A stretch of DNA of 64,000 bases from Prosapia bicincta (Eukaryota > Arthropoda > Insecta > Hemiptera > Cercopidae): the NCBI GenBank assembly GCA_036971475.1, contig JBAIZL010000001.1, positions 97,755,350-97,819,349 of the forward strand, read 5' to 3'. The notes below the pieces were generated by a model that did no database searches, was not told the origin of the DNA, and saw only the letters and a list, made by a program, of their open reading frames with translations. Shown here one piece after another: positions 11,131 to 23,937 of the stretch (the first letter of the stretch is position 1; each line of letters starts with the position of its first letter). A program made the translations under genes and the position numbers.

Positions 11131-13721
11131 ATATAATACAATATAAACCAATTCTTCAGCACGCAGCTAATCTATTTTTTGCTTAATATAGTAAACCAAC
11201 CTAAGCTCATTTTAAAATATGTTATGTGAAGTTTATTAGTTATTTCTCAAAATTTATATAAATTATTACCAACGCCACTTCACATTCTTGAAGTACACAG
11301 CCAACTATACTTTTGGTACTACTTTTTATATTTTATAGGTACAAATTGTCTATTTTTGGATCAACAAAAAGATTTCTTTGAAGAATTTGGTATTTTAAAC
11401 TGTATATCTGTACTTACCATCTTTGCACATTAAAATAAATTGTTTCTCTCTGGAATAGCACAATTGTAGGATCTATCCGCTTCATCTACTACAACTTACA
11501 GTTCAATGCATAGCTACAATGTCTATCTCAATGCCTTTTTTCTCAGGATACTTGTTTTTTAACACCATCTAATACTGCCTTATTTCAGCTGCCTAAAACA
11601 AGTCAGGTGCTCATAAATAGACATACTGAATTAGATGAGACTAGCTTTAAAATCCTGTTGAAGGAAAGTGTGGCATTTTCTCTTAAAACCTCACTAACTA
11701 TTCACTTACTGGTACATCCTATTCCTTCATAACATCGTAAATGTTGTCTATGAATATTGGTGAGAATGATTTAATTTTTCTCTGCTGCATTTCTTAGATA
11801 GGTTTCAATTTTAGAGGCTTATCTGTATAAAAAGGTCACATTTTATGAGTAGTACAATAATTAAAATGCATAATCATAAAGTCATTGGTTTTATTATTTA
11901 AAGAATAAACTTTACACTTATATATGAAAACAAAGCAATTAATATAGACATAATTCTAAAACAAATCAATAATTTACATTGTATCACAAAAGTTATGATG
12001 GAAGAACCAACAATAAATTAAATTACTGAAACCTAACAAATTACCAGAAATATAAATAGTATTGAATAGTCCCAATAAATAAAAGGAAATCAAACAAAAC
12101 AATACCTAACCCGCCTACATTCATCATAGGACAAAATTGCAGCTTACAACTCATTTGTATATCAAACACATAAATACTGTTACCAGGTATATAAAATGAA
12201 AGACATCATACAGTTGACACACTCAAAATAATATTAAAAAAATTAATAAACTGGAAAATAAAATATTAACCAAAATTATATCCAAAATACAACAAAGAAA
12301 AGGACTCCCTTTAGTAGATTGTCACAAATAATATTAAAAATAGTACAAAAATTCTAAAACATCAATATCATTACAATATATAGAAACATCAAAAACTAAT
12401 TAAACAAAATAAACCAATCAGAAATAGTTTGTCAAATGATGGGATGTAATTTCTGACAATGATGTAATTATTGATGGGAGATAATTTTACAAATTACCTT
12501 ATGAAATGAGATGTATAAAACAGAATGTAATGATTGGAGTAAACTATAAATAAGGCAAATTATTAAGAACAGTAAAATACATATATAGAATAACGGATTT
12601 AGATAGAGTGTGATGATAAAGTACAAAACTCAAGACAAATTTTCAATGTCTTATCCCAAAATTATTAGCTATTTTTAAGTGAGGATATGCAAGCATAACA
12701 AGTTTTTTTATTAATAGTAATGATATTAATATACTAAATGTGTTATTTTTAAGGATTCCATATGAGTGAGGAGGTTGATTATAAAGTTCACAGTGCGAGT
12801 AAATACTGGTTTTGCAACACTAAAAGTAAAAACACTTTATAGATCAAATACACAAGTAAACGCAGAGACAATTCCAGCACACAGTAAAATTTGATTTTAT
12901 AAATGATACAACAAAACCAAAAGTAAACATTTTATTTTGATAGCCTTCCTAATTTTATCCCTATGCAAAGCCAGTACTCAATCTTACCTTAATATGAGTA
13001 TTTCAGATTTAAATATCTTTTCGCTCTTTTTCAAATAGTGATATCATCACATTGTCAAGATCAAGAAATTCTGCAGACTCAGGTCGTCTCAAGAGGCTCT
13101 GATCCTGGTGAGGATGCACTGATAGTGGTGCAGCAACCAAGTAGTAGTGGCAACCATTCAGATATAACATGCTTCTAAATAGTTGTTTGTGACAGTGCAC
13201 TGGTGGTTGAAAGGAAACTGATTATAAGATGGCTGTGGTGATCAAGGGATAAACAACCTGTGAATAGATACCAGCACCCTGGTGTCAGCTATTCGCATGA
13301 CCTCTTTTAACGACAACAATAACACTAATGGTTATTTTAAAAAAGGAATTATGACAAGACAAGTAGAGTTTATTCGTGACCTTGGGATAATTACAAAATT
13401 TTAATGAAAAATATAAAATAATGAGAATAATAATATTATCGATATAAAAAAAAATGTATTAAAAGTTACAATAAAACTACCTTTAATAAAATTTTAAAAT
13501 ATACTGTTGAAAAATGAGCATATATTAAATTTGTTATACCAAATCACATATAAACATAATCTAATAATCATAAAAAATATGTATGATATTCTCAATAAAT
13601 ATGCCTGAAATTAAAGTAAAATAAAATAAATAGAAAAATCATTCTAAGTGTTTTTAACATATTGAGTAAAGCGTGTTTTATTTTCAAATAATTATATAAT
13701 AAGTAAAAATATAAAAAACCC
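11131..13721. other. AT-rich stretch, nothing firmly recognised
   Basis: The part up to about 11850 may hold the N-terminal remains of the adjacent minus-strand pogo relic, but no clear motif is seen. 11850-13720 is mostly A/T-rich sequence with no supported gene. The short frame at 13009-13200 (minus) has no recognisable domain. Confidence 0.35.
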
Positions 13722-14575
13722 TCATTTATATAAAACCTCTTCGATTACTGGAAGATTGAAGGATATCATATGCTTAAGGATAGATGAGGACATCACAGAA
13801 CAGAATAAATCAGTAAAAGATATCTTGATGAAATTTTGAAAAATATACAGTATTGGACACTAGTTGCAGGAGTTTATTACAGATATCAGGAAACGACTAC
13901 TATCCGACCAACGAAAGTTATATTAAGAAGAAATTTAAGAATAAATACACAACTATACCCAACACTCTTAACTAATCCTAACCAGTTTTATTCTGGAACT
14001 AAAATAAAACTCGGTAACACATGTAATTATTTGTTTATAGTATTTTTTGTAAAGATGTTTTAATTATATACTCAAGTTCAAGAAAAAAATTATCTGAAAT
14101 AAAACTAAGTTAGGATATATTGTGAACTTTTAAAATTTTAATTATTTATTATTTTTTTAAAAAATACCAGTTATTCTCAGCTGAAATAAACCACTACAAA
14201 TTAATCTTCTACTTATTCTTTCACATATTAATAAGTACCCTCACCTATATAGAACCTCTTCGATTACAGTGAGATTGAAGGATATCTCTGCTTAAGAGTA
14301 GGTGAGAGCATTTTAGTGAAGTTTACCGCAGGTATTGACATCGCTGGAACAGAATAAATCAGTATCTTATCTTTGTGATTATTTTTTAATTATACTCGTA
14401 TATAATGAAACAATGTTATTCATTTTATTAAACATATGAAAATAATTATCTGAAATAAAACTAAGTTAGTTATATCATACACTTTTTAAATTTAAATGGT
14501 TTATTTAGAAAAAAAATATCAGTTATTCACAACATGAAATAAACCATTAAAATTTAATGATCTTATTCTTTCCTA
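13722..14575. repeat. Diverged tandem duplication, unit about 0.5 kb
   Basis: The block 'cctcttcgatta' + 'gattgaaggatat' + 'cttaag' + 'gaacagaataaatcagta' occurs at 13738-13815 and again at 14253-14362. Each is followed at similar order by 'aattatctgaaataaaactaagtta' (14085-14110 and 14446-14470) and 'ccagttattc..gaaataaaccac' (14167-14195 and 14518-14547). So a segment of roughly 515 bp is present twice head to tail, with internal insertions and deletions. Confidence 0.7.
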
Positions 14576-15693
14576 CAAAAAAATTTCTTTACCTGAACTT
14601 TACATAGACTTTCTGCAAATTTTATTTATAAATTCATTCTGCTGTGTACCTCAAGCAGTTAGCTTAAATACTAAAAAATCCACTAACTTTTTGAATTTTG
14701 ATCAAACAACAAAATAAAGATACTTTATAGAGGGAAAATTTAATGAATTTTTACCACATAATTTTGATACATACCGGAAATTTATGTACCTTTTTTTTAA
14801 TTTAGAGGCAGATTATTTATATTATATTCAGTTCTAAAATGTCTAGGAAATTATTACAATGAGAATAATTGTAGTCACAAAAAACTAGCTAACTAGTTAA
14901 AACCTGTGTGATTAACAGAATAAGCATAAGTTTTTTAAACCACTTGTGATGATCAAGAGAGATAGGTCAGTATTTACACATTTTTGTATTAACCTTCAGA
15001 AAAAGCATTATTTTTGCAGCTATAAATTGAAACTTGCAATTGTTAATTTATTAGGTAGTTATATGAAACTAAACTTTTCTCTGTTTAAGTAATGAATGTT
15101 TATCAAACCTGAAAGTATATTGAAAACTCAATATTAATTTAGAAATTAAAAAAGGGGAAATGTTAGATATGTTACAGAGCTGCTTTTGTTATAGGATCTG
15201 GAGCAAAAAGTTTTCTTATACTAAGAATTCACACCTATATTACTAAGAACAACTGTATAATGTAGTTGGCTATACATTCAAACTTAAATTTTATCCATGC
15301 CCATTACAATGAATTTTTCAGATACAGAGCTATTATGACAAATGCAGTTTTTGTGTTTTACAGTGCATGAGGTTTAACCGTGTCTCTGACCTTAAGATCG
15401 CTAGGCTGGACTGGGCTGCACTGCGGGGTCAAAACCCAACACTTCAGGAAACATCAGTGTCGTGTTTAAAGAGTAAACAGCTCTAATTAAATAAATGATA
15501 ATACTGTAATAGTTTCCTGTAGACATGATCTTTAAATCTGTAGCTCTGCTTCTGCATAGAAAGAGACAAGATTACAAAAGAGATGATATATATGTATTGT
15601 ATAATGTTTTCAGTTAGGCTAGTAGTCAAATGCTAGAGAAGTACGAGGGTCACCGTTGAACCTCACATACTGTACATCTTGAGGATTTTTTTT
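14576..15693. other. AT-rich stretch, nothing recognised
   Basis: No gene, RNA or repeat end could be supported. A locally GC-richer patch at 15370-15460 has no open frame of note. Confidence 0.35.
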
Positions 15694-15910
15694 TAAACTA
15701 CACTTTGGCATCAAACTTGGCAAAAAACCACTGCTTGCTGATATTTTTCAGCAGACGCATTTTCCACTAGGTCAGTGAATTGTTCAACGGTGTGAGTTTT
15801 GTCTGTGACTCACAGCATTAAACAATGTACTGACCTAATGTGAAACGCGTCTGATGAAGAATATCAATAAGTAGTGGTTTTTTTGCCAAGTTGATACCAA
15901 AAGTGTAATT
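15694..15910. mobile_element. Palindromic solo end of PLE family E
   Basis: An imperfect head-to-head inverted repeat: the left arm 'actacactttggcatcaaacttggc' mirrors the right arm 'ccaagttgataccaaaagtgtaatt', with the inner arms 'cagcagacgcatttt' and 'gaaacgcgtctgatgaag' also mirrored. It has no reading frame. Each arm contains a weak hammerhead-like layout: an AGCA/UGCU-type outer stem, a CACU/AGUG hairpin, a (G)AAA linker and a palindromic ACGCGU followed by C. It matches the ends of the copies at 8.3-8.8 and 23.9-24.6 kb. Confidence 0.65.
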
Positions 15911-16605
15911 ATTATGATAAATCAAACAGAATTAATAATAGACAAGCCTCTTTAGTTTATGGATTTTTTAAAAATCTCATAGTTATATTTATAAATACCG
16001 ATCATCAATTTACTGGCAGGAGCAAGTGTAGTAAGCCCACATCTACTGTTATAGTTCTTTTTGCAGTAAAATTTTTATTGTAACCCTCTTTTTACTACTC
16101 ACTTACTTATTGTTAACCTGACTTACTGGTACTCCTAAATTCTATGAGGGTTACAGAAGCTCCTAACTAAGAAGGTGTCTAGGAGGCTATAGCCTATTAT
16201 AATAAAAGCTTGGTGTAAAAGTATCATTTACTTCTTCTTAGTCAGGTGAGGGTAATCCTTTATTTAATGACTTTTCACCTGAAAAGGAAGTAAAAAGCAC
16301 TAAAATGTTTAAACAGTACCTGAATTATCCTTTCACCTTAAACGGAACAAAAAATACAATTTTGTGGGTGTTGGTACATTGATGTTACATTTAATCTCTT
16401 CCAATTTTGACCAGCATTTTACAAAAAGTGACTAGTTTCTTATTTATAATGTACTATTGAGTAGAAAATATGAATACAAAGAAAAAACAAGAGTACTTGC
16501 ATTTAGTCAAGTATTACCATTTATTGTTTTCAAAACTAAAAACATTAATAATATTGAAATCTTGATGCTGTCCATCACGAGCTGGTTATTAATTACTTAT
16601 TATAC

Positions 16606-16752
16606 TTTTGCTATTACTTGAGACCAGACTTTTTGTTAACACCTGAAGGGGGGCTGAAGAAGTCGTAAGACGAAAACGTTTCCTCGAAGCGCAAGTTAAC
16701 AATTTAATAACTTTTAGTTAACAAAAAGTCTGGTCGCAAGTAATAGCAAGAC
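16606..16752. mobile_element. Family G foldback element
   Basis: Inverted arms 'ttgctattacttg.agaccagactttttgttaac' (16608-16640) and 'gttaacaaaaagtctggtcgcaagtaatagcaa' (16718-16750) enclose a hammerhead-like motif at 16650-16685. A diverged copy in opposite orientation is at 51664-51790, with similar sequence beyond the arms, so the true element is larger than the palindrome. Confidence 0.7.
16650..16685 (+). ncRNA. Hammerhead-ribozyme-like motif, canonical core (family G)
   Basis: In order: stem I 5' strand GGGG (16650-16653); core CTGAAGA (16654-16660), fitting CUGANGA; one inserted A; stem II GTC-GTAA-GAC (16662-16671) closed by G-C; GAAA (16672-16675); palindromic stem III AACGTT (16675-16680); U at position 17; then CCTC (16682-16685), which pairs with GGGG with one G-U. 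Short palindromic stem III is a described feature of PLE-encoded hammerheads, thought to work as dimers. Whether this RNA cleaves is inferred, not shown. The inserted base between A9 and stem II departs from the textbook motif. Confidence 0.6.
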
Positions 16753-17659
16753 ATTAATAACAATAAATAATTATCAGGTCAGTCAATATTCTATGGCCTG
16801 GAAAACCTATTTTATAGTGGCTGAGATATATTTTATCATTTCCAGATAGTGTCATCTTTAGTTCAAAAATCGACCTTTCATCATTTATTAAATACAACAA
16901 AACACAATACAGTTATTTAGGATATTTTTTTCCTCTACATTATGTACTGAAAAATATTTATATTCACTAGGTATTATGAAGTTGTTTATCATATGGAACT
17001 GGAGCTCCATTTTTCACATTTCTTTACTTTTTAAACTTAAAATTTCTAAATTTCATAGTAGCTCATTTACCAATAATACAAAAACTACAAAAACATATAT
17101 TGAAGGGAAAGTGGGGAAAAGTCATATGATTTTTGTTTTGTTTTTATCCCTTATAAAAATATTTTGCACTTTTTTACATTAACACATATCCTTAGTGTAT
17201 TGCTGATGCGTTTCAAAACGTTCCTTCCTTTTTTGAAGCTAACCCTCTTCTGGCGGCATTGGTTAGGTATAAAGACTCTAACTTAAATGGATTTATGACT
17301 GTGGAATTGGGTGTGTCACGTTTTGAAACGTGTCAGCAAATAAGCAATTACGTATTCACTTAGTTAAATACTTTTAAAATTAGTTTAATCAGTGAACTCA
17401 AGATGATAACATCAAGCAACTTCAATAGCGACCAACGGTCTTTAGAAATCAACCTCTACCGACGGACAAAGCTCAAAGTATACAAAACTTCCCTCCACAT
17501 TTTCTTTAACACTCAATTTCTCAAACATAACCTACACCTAAATAAGCTAAAATTACAATAAATAACAAAACACATGCTGCACTCAAAACAACAACACAAG
17601 CACAGAAAATATTTATCAAAAACAGCATCAAACAATTATTTGCTAAGAAAGGCAAACTT

Positions 17660-18400
17660 AATCACACCCTATACAAATTGCACCAAACCCTCACAACAAT
17701 GCTACACCACATGGAACTCGAAGAAATAATTCAATACACTAACGACTATATACATAAACAACTACAATTCATTAGAAACAAGCAAAATTTAAAGCTACAC
17801 AACCTTGCAATACAAAACAATATCACTATCTACAGTGTCCACCAATTTCACCAGTGCACCAACAACACCACAAATATCAATTTCAGTACAAATGTATTAA
17901 CATTATTAAACAAAGACCTAAAATATAACCTACACCCCAAAAAATACAACCACAAACAAATGTCAAACATCCTTATGGACACTGAAACATCAATTGAATA
18001 CACAGATCCCACACACCATGAATATATTAGACAAGACATTAAACATAAAATGCGCAACATAAACAAACAATAAACCTATCACAAATAATGAACATTCAAC
18101 CCTTAAATCAATTATACAAAAACGTGACAAATATAACCTAAATTTTTTAAAAGCAGACAAAGGTAATTCCATCGTAATTAATAAATAATGCACCAACAAG
18201 ACATCGACAGGAAAGTAAACAGTTTCATAACTGAAAACAAAATAAACGAACTCCGATCAGACCCCACACCTAAATTTCAAACATAAATTAAAAATCTTCT
18301 AAATAAATGCACCAAAATTATGAAAAGAGAACAAAAGAAATATTACAAACAAATAAAACCCCAAGAACCCACATTAAATTCTTTACCTAAAATCCACAAA
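17660..18400 (+). pseudogene. PLE family A polyprotein, N-terminal region, broken
   Basis: A 131-codon open stretch (17678-18073; lysine-, histidine- and asparagine-rich) precedes the reverse transcriptase and ends at a stop. Beyond it, further frames give 'HQQDIDRKVNSFITENK' (about 18188-18240) and 'LNSLPKIHKENTPIRPL' (18370-18425). The last is the PLE RT block (x-LPKIHK-x-x-P-x-RPL) just before the fingers/palm. Several stops and frameshifts separate these pieces, so no intact protein is made. Confidence 0.6.
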
Positions 18401-18636
18401 GAAAACACACCCATCCGTCCACTAACCCATCACACACATGCACCACACATAAGCTAGCCAAATACATAGACAAACTTATCAGAGACAACATAAGCTTGCA
18501 CAATCACACATCCATACACAATAACATAGACCTCATACACAAAATTCAAGACATTGACATACCACACAACTCCACAATTGCCTCATTCGACTTAAAAAGC
18601 CTATATACTAATGTGCCAATAGAATAAACACTCCAC

Positions 18637-19563
18637 ATGCTACAAAATATGCTCACAGCCAACAACACTCCACATAAACTCACACATGAAATCATCACAC
18701 TCACCAAACTCATCACATCACAAAACTACTTCACATACCAACACAAATTCTACACACAGAAAGACAGCCTTCCTATGGGCTCCCCCATCTCAGGCATCCT
18801 AGCAGAAATATTCCTACATATCGAACAACAATACATTCTACAGAACAATAATCACACATGTAAAATAATTTATTACCATAGATATGTAGATGACATTTTA
18901 ATATTATACAACGGCAACAAACGGCAAATCAAACAACTACACAATTACATTAACACCATACACCAGAACCTAACATTTACCCTCAAATTAGAAGAAAACA
19001 ATAAAATAAACTTTCTAGACCTTACCATCACCAAACACAACACCAGACATAATTTCAAAATATACAGAAAACCAACAACTACCGATATTGTCATACATAA
19101 TACGTCTAATCACCCCACACAACACAAACACGCTGCATTTAATCATATGTTGCATCGCCTAATCAATATACCAATGCTACAGAAAGATTACGATGAACAA
19201 CTTAATACCATAAAATACATCGCTCAACAAAACGGCTACCAACATACACTTATAGACAATATATTCAGGAAAATTAAATATAAACACCATCAAACAGCCA
19301 GGCAAACAAACCACACAAAAAACAACAAATACATATCCCTCACCTACTACAACAGAAACACACACAAAATAGCCTCCACATTCAAAAAACTCCATTACCA
19401 AATATCCTACAAAACAACAAACACTTTGAGACAGCACATACAACCTTTTCAAAACCTTTTTTATTATATGACCCACAACCAAAACAACCCTCCCCATTCC
19501 ACAGTCATAAATCCATTCCCGTTAGAGCCTCTATACCTAACGATGCCATCAGTAGAGGGTTAG
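18637..19563 (+). pseudogene. PLE family A reverse transcriptase palm, truncated
   Basis: A 308-codon open frame holds the PLE reverse transcriptase core: LPMGSPISGILAEIF (residues about 47-61, RT motif B), YHRYVDDILILY (about 81-92, motif C with the catalytic YVDD), NKINFLDLTITKH (motif D region) and FKIYRKPTTTD (motif E region). The upstream domain A block lies in another frame (about 18575-18630), so the start at 18637 is only the first ATG after a disruption. The C-terminal GIY-YIG domain is missing through an internal deletion. In intact PLEs this enzyme copies the element RNA at the cut target. Confidence 0.85.
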
Positions 19564-19690
19564 CTTTGTAAAAGGAACTAATGTTTTGAAATGCATCAGC
19601 AAGTAAGCAATTACATATTCACTTAGTTAAGTATTTTTAAAATTAGTTTAATCAGTGAATTCAAGATGATTACATCAAGCAACTTCACGT

Positions 19691-20466
19691 TTATAAGAGT
19701 CAATTACAGGCAACCATTTAACATTTTTATTAAAATTTATTAACAATTTATTATATAGGCTGTGTCTATCTTTCCTTCCTGATTATTGTTATCTTGAAAA
19801 CTTTTATCAGAGTAACAGCATCATTGTTATTATATCACCTGGTACCCCTTTTTTGCTTTTTTACATATCTATCTGAAGTCCTAATTTTAAGATTTTTTTC
19901 AGCTGCTAGACTCTGAACACTATATCCTGATAACACCACTGAACTTTTTCTGCCATTACTGCCTCAGAGATTTCTGATTTATGTATTCCGTTTTAATTTC
20001 TTGATATTTCCTATCAGATTTAATCCTATGGATGCTGTGTAAGTATTGCAAGTTTTACTTGAGTAAAACAAAATTTTTTTCAAATAAATTAAAGTTATAT
20101 TTTTTTAGTTGTATAAGATTGGTATTAGTCAAAACAATTGCAGTTAAAAAAAACTCTATTAGTGACAATAACCATAACAACATTAGAAAATCTTCATAAA
20201 TACTGTCAAAACTGATTAGTAATGTTTATTATTTATAGGAATTTTCATAATAAAAATCAACTTTTTTTTAATTATTAAAATATACATTATACGAAAGAAT
20301 TTTACAAAATAATCAAAAAAAACTTACAATAACATACAATAAATAACTAGGTAAATAAATGAACAATTAACTGGAACTACTTGCTCTCATGTCCCCAAAC
20401 AAATATATCTGAATGACAAACTAAAAAAGCAAAAAACTGTCTACGAACAACTTAAATGAATAACAC
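19691..20466. other. AT-rich stretch, nothing recognised
   Basis: No supported gene or repeat structure. Confidence 0.35.
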
Positions 20467-20642
20467 ACTAAACACTTTTAAATGTTTTAAACTTGCCTAT
20501 AGTAGCACTTACTTTGCTTGTTGAGGACGGCCGTTTCGGGAGACGTCCTCAACAAGCAAAGTAAGTGCTACTATAAGCAAGTTTAAAACATTTAAAAGTG
20601 TTTAGTGATTACTAGTAGCTCATGCGAAGATGGAATCAACAA
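20467..20642. mobile_element. Family F foldback element, internally deleted copy
   Basis: Arms 'cactaaacacttttaaatgttttaaacttgc' (20467) and 'gcaagtttaaaacatttaaaagtgtttagtg' (to about 20608) mirror each other, with 'tagtagcacttactttgcttgttgaggac' against its complement. The right end continues into 'tactagtagctcatgcgaagatggaatcaac', the outer terminus shared with the other copies. The centre keeps 'ggacggccgtttcggga' but the hammerhead-like core is deleted. Confidence 0.85.
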
Positions 20643-21547
20643 ATGTGAATAACACAACTAACATGACTCCCAATCAATAAATAATTATTCCAAGCCATTG
20701 TATTGTTGTTTTTCTGAACTTATTTTGATATAGGGCTTTCTTATCAGCAATAGCATAATATTCCGATTATTGCATACAAAGGGTTATTCTGTAATAACAT
20801 CAGATTAATTTACCATATTTAAAATTTTACAGTTTTGCTAATGAGTAACAGTGAGACAGTGTTTCACTGATTTATCACAGTGTAACCCATGGTGGTCCTT
20901 GGTAAATTTATCTACCTGCTAGAACCAACAAAGAAATGTGAAAATATATATCTGACAATTAAAAATTGTGTTATTAATGTAATATTTTTTTAGCTCCTAA
21001 AAACTTACAGAATAAAAAATCTAGATGAGTAAAAAATAGATTAAAGATGGGTTACCTTTTAGTCAGTATATACCAAAAACATGAAACACCCATTTCTGTA
21101 AGTTTAAAATTAAAACTGGTGAAGAAGGGCATAGTAAATGACTTTACCACCAGGTAGCTCCCTCTTAAGCCTTTCAAATGTAAATACTCTACTACATTTT
21201 TTGTCTCATTGTTCCCAATGTCTAACTGTTATCAATTCTTTCTTATATCATCACATTTTACATACTTTCCTCAAACAGATTATATACACATTCTCAGGGG
21301 CGCATCCAGGATTTTGTCAAGGAGGGGGTCAGAACTACAACGAGGCCATGGTGGGGTTTGATTTGTTCACACCAGTAGAAAATATTTAATTTTTACCACT
21401 ATAAAACTTTTGTTATAAGCATATGCAGCATAAAAAAGACTCAAATGAAGACTGAATCTGTGTTTTTTATGTCAGTAAAGTTGGCTGTTTATTATTTTTT
21501 GACAATTTTAATACTTCCCCATAATTATTGATTGTCAAGTAAATTCA
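20643..21547. other. AT-rich stretch with a possible hAT-type end at 21296-21332
   Basis: Mostly unrecognised. The string 'caggggcgcatccagg' (21294-21310) resembles the start of hAT elements (CAGGGGCGGATCCAG). The partner end was not found, so it is reported only as a possible solo end. Confidence 0.25.
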
Positions 21548-23464
21548 ATGCTTATTTTGTTATACCTTATGATGCCATATCAAAAACCATGTACTTTACC
21601 GCAAAGCGAAATGTTAAGATTTTTAAAAATTATTGTTGTAGAGGATGTGTTACAAAGAGGAGCATCATTGCATGTTGCAGCAGCTCAACATGGGGGTGAA
21701 GAAGTCTTGGTTGGGATACTTGGTGAAGAAAGCCAAAGAGTGTGGCCTTGACAACATAGTCTACAGCACAAATTTTAAAAATAGGCAAGTGATTCCTGAC
21801 GTGATGGAGAAATTGCTTAGTGAATACCTTTTAAAGTGCTCAAGCATGTTTTATGGACTGACTCCAAAAATGGCAAGAAAATTGGCATACCAGTACACCA
21901 AAAGGAATAATGGATTAAAAGTGCCACCTACTTGGGATGAGAGAGGAGAGGCTGGCGAAGACGGGTTTTCAGTTTTTATGAAAAGGCAACCTAACCTTTC
22001 CTTCCACACAACTGAGGCCACAAGTTTGGCGAGGATGACTGCTTTCAACAGACAAACTGTAGGCATATTTTTCGACAAACTCGAATGTGTGTTGAAGAGG
22101 CACAGTTTCCGTCCAAATCAAATCTTTAACCTGGATGAGAAGGAGTAACCACAGTTCCTCGCACTGAAAATATTATTGGTGAGAAAGGTCGAAAACAAGT
22201 GGGTCAAGTGACATCTCGGGGGCATGGGGAGCTTGTTACACAGGTAGGGATAATCTGTGCTAATGGTAATGAACTGCCATCAGTGTGGATTTTGATGAAA
22301 ATCGGATGATGTCTAGGGCTACAGTTGGTGCTCTTGGACTAGTGCAGAAATCTGGCTGGATGACAATGGAAAATTTTATCAAAGTCCTTGAGTTTCTCAA
22401 ACACAATGTGCGATGCACTAAGGAGAGCCCCGTGCTCTTGATCATGGACAACCATGAGTCACACTTAAGTGTTGAGGGTTTAGACTTTTGTAAAGAAAAT
22501 GGGATTGTTGTTTTGACTCTTCCACCTTACACGTCAAACAGACTGCAGCCCCTGAATCGTACTGTCATTGGTCCATTTAAGAAGTTCTTCAGTTCTAATG
22601 TTAATTCATAGATGAACTCAAATCCAAATGTAACACTGAACATCTATGCACTTCCAAAATTGTGCAGTTCTGCCTGGGACCGAGGAGCAACAACAGAAAA
22701 TATAAAATCTGGTTTTAGGACTGCAGGGATTGTACCCTTCGACAGGGATGTCTTTTCTGATCAGGACTTCTTGTCTTCTGCAGTGTCTGATCGTCCACTC
22801 CCAACGGGAGCCAATGCTTCAGTAGCTGAAAAAATCCCTCAGTTGCTGAAACAACAAACACTGTGGCATTTTCTGGCACAAGCTCTCCGGCAATAGATGC
22901 TCTCTCACCAGAATGTGTAAGACCCTTACCTAAGGAACCAATAGGCAACAGTCCAACCATGGCCGGAAACGGGGTAGGTGCATGATTGCTACAGACACAC
23001 CTGAGAAGATGGAGCTGGAGAAGAGAAAAGGAGGCCCAATTATCATGAGGAAAGTGCTTGTATCGTCGTCGTCTTCCAACGAAGATGACATTTAAGACTT
23101 GTGGGAGGAGTCGGGGGAGTCCGCTTTCAGTTCCTCACAGTCTTCTGAAGAGAGTGACAGTGACGATGAAGCTGACGGGAATGGTGAAGACTTGAAGGAG
23201 GCCGATTATGTTGTAGTAAAGTTTCCTCAAAAGAAAACAATTGTGCATTACATTGGTAATATCGTGAAAGTGATTCAACCAAAGTATGATTATGAAATCG
23301 GATTTCTTCGACGGAAGGGTATAGCATTTATTTACCCTACAGTAGAGGACAAGACTGTTGTTGTATTTGAAGACATTTATAAGAAAATTTCTCTTTCATC
23401 AGTCAGGAGAGGCAAACATTATTTTGCAGACAAAACCTTAAGGAAATTCCCTAATGTACGTTAG
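21548..23464 (+). pseudogene. pogo-clade DDE transposase, broken
   Basis: Consecutive pieces follow the gene order of pogo-type transposases. 21645-22148 holds the DNA-binding region and DDE start (an ARKLAYQYTKRN block, 'LKVPPTWDERGEAGEDGFSV', 'FNLDEKE' = first aspartate), broken by a frameshift at 22142. Then 'VTTVPRTENIIGEKGRKQVG' and 'GQVTSRGHGELVT'. The frame from 22285 has LLIMDNHESHLS (second aspartate) and LPPYTSNRLQPLNRTVIGPF, where the third catalytic aspartate of LQPLD is asparagine. A stop at 22609 follows. The C-terminal acidic/serine tail and basic domain (23099-23464) is the usual end of this subgroup. Its helix-turn-helix start is weak. Confidence 0.8.
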
Positions 23465-23607
23465 AGAACAAAGCCCTTTTTTTTTTTTAATTATGCTTGA
23501 AAACATTTTAAATTTGGTTGCTTTTCATTTATATATCGAATAAATAGGTTTGATCATTTTATCATTACTCATTAAATTTTAATTCAGGTGTCCAATTTAT
23601 CCCCCAT

Positions 23608-23655
23608 TACTGTCCAATGTAACCCCATGTATGGGGATAGATTGGACAATTTGCA
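23608..23655. repeat. Subterminal palindrome of the pogo element
   Basis: 'tgtccaatgtaaccccat' is mirrored by 'atggggatagattggaca' around a short loop. The same 'ttgtccaatctatccctgtctcccctaca' sequence recurs at 23809-23837, which looks like the right terminal inverted repeat. The left terminus was not found upstream of 21548. Confidence 0.6.
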
Positions 23656-23937
23656 CTTTTGAGGTTTTTTTATTGTAAAATAGTGGTAGGAGGTTTGGGA
23701 CAAATTTCTCAGGCATATTTGGATAGTGCACATTCTGAGCAATTGAATGGTGTCTACTTCATGACAATAAGTCACTTACCGAGTCCCCTAAAAATTGTTA
23801 ATTAAAAATTGTCCAATCTATCCCTGTCTCCCCTACATATACACATATTTGAAATTTATTGAGTGAATGTTTCTTTATAAAACAGAAAAACTATAATTTG
23901 CAGTTTTTGTGTCATACATCTTGAGGTTTTTGTATAA

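Larger units (their letters stand above)
17199..19690 (+). mobile_element. Penelope-like element, family A, copy 1 (has RT, lacks endonuclease)
   Basis: The left part (17199-17320) is an inverted copy of the element's own 3' end: 'tgatgcgtttcaaaacgttcc ... ctaaccctcttctggcggcat ... atggatttatgactgtggaa' mirrors 19497-19600. A short direct copy of the terminus follows at 17320-17415, and the complete 3' terminus lies at 19480-19690. Between them is a broken polyprotein with reverse transcriptase. Compared with the copy at 39.8-40.6 kb, about 0.33 kb carrying the GIY-YIG endonuclease has been lost at a 'ccttttc/ccttttt' microhomology (about 19442-19460). Confidence 0.85.

Noticed and set aside
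19177..19497. 106-codon minus-strand frame
   Set aside because: It is the shadow of the family A reverse transcriptase on the other strand.
21294..21332. A complete hAT element starting at 21294
   Set aside because: Only one end-like string is present; no partner inverted repeat or 8-bp duplication was found nearby.
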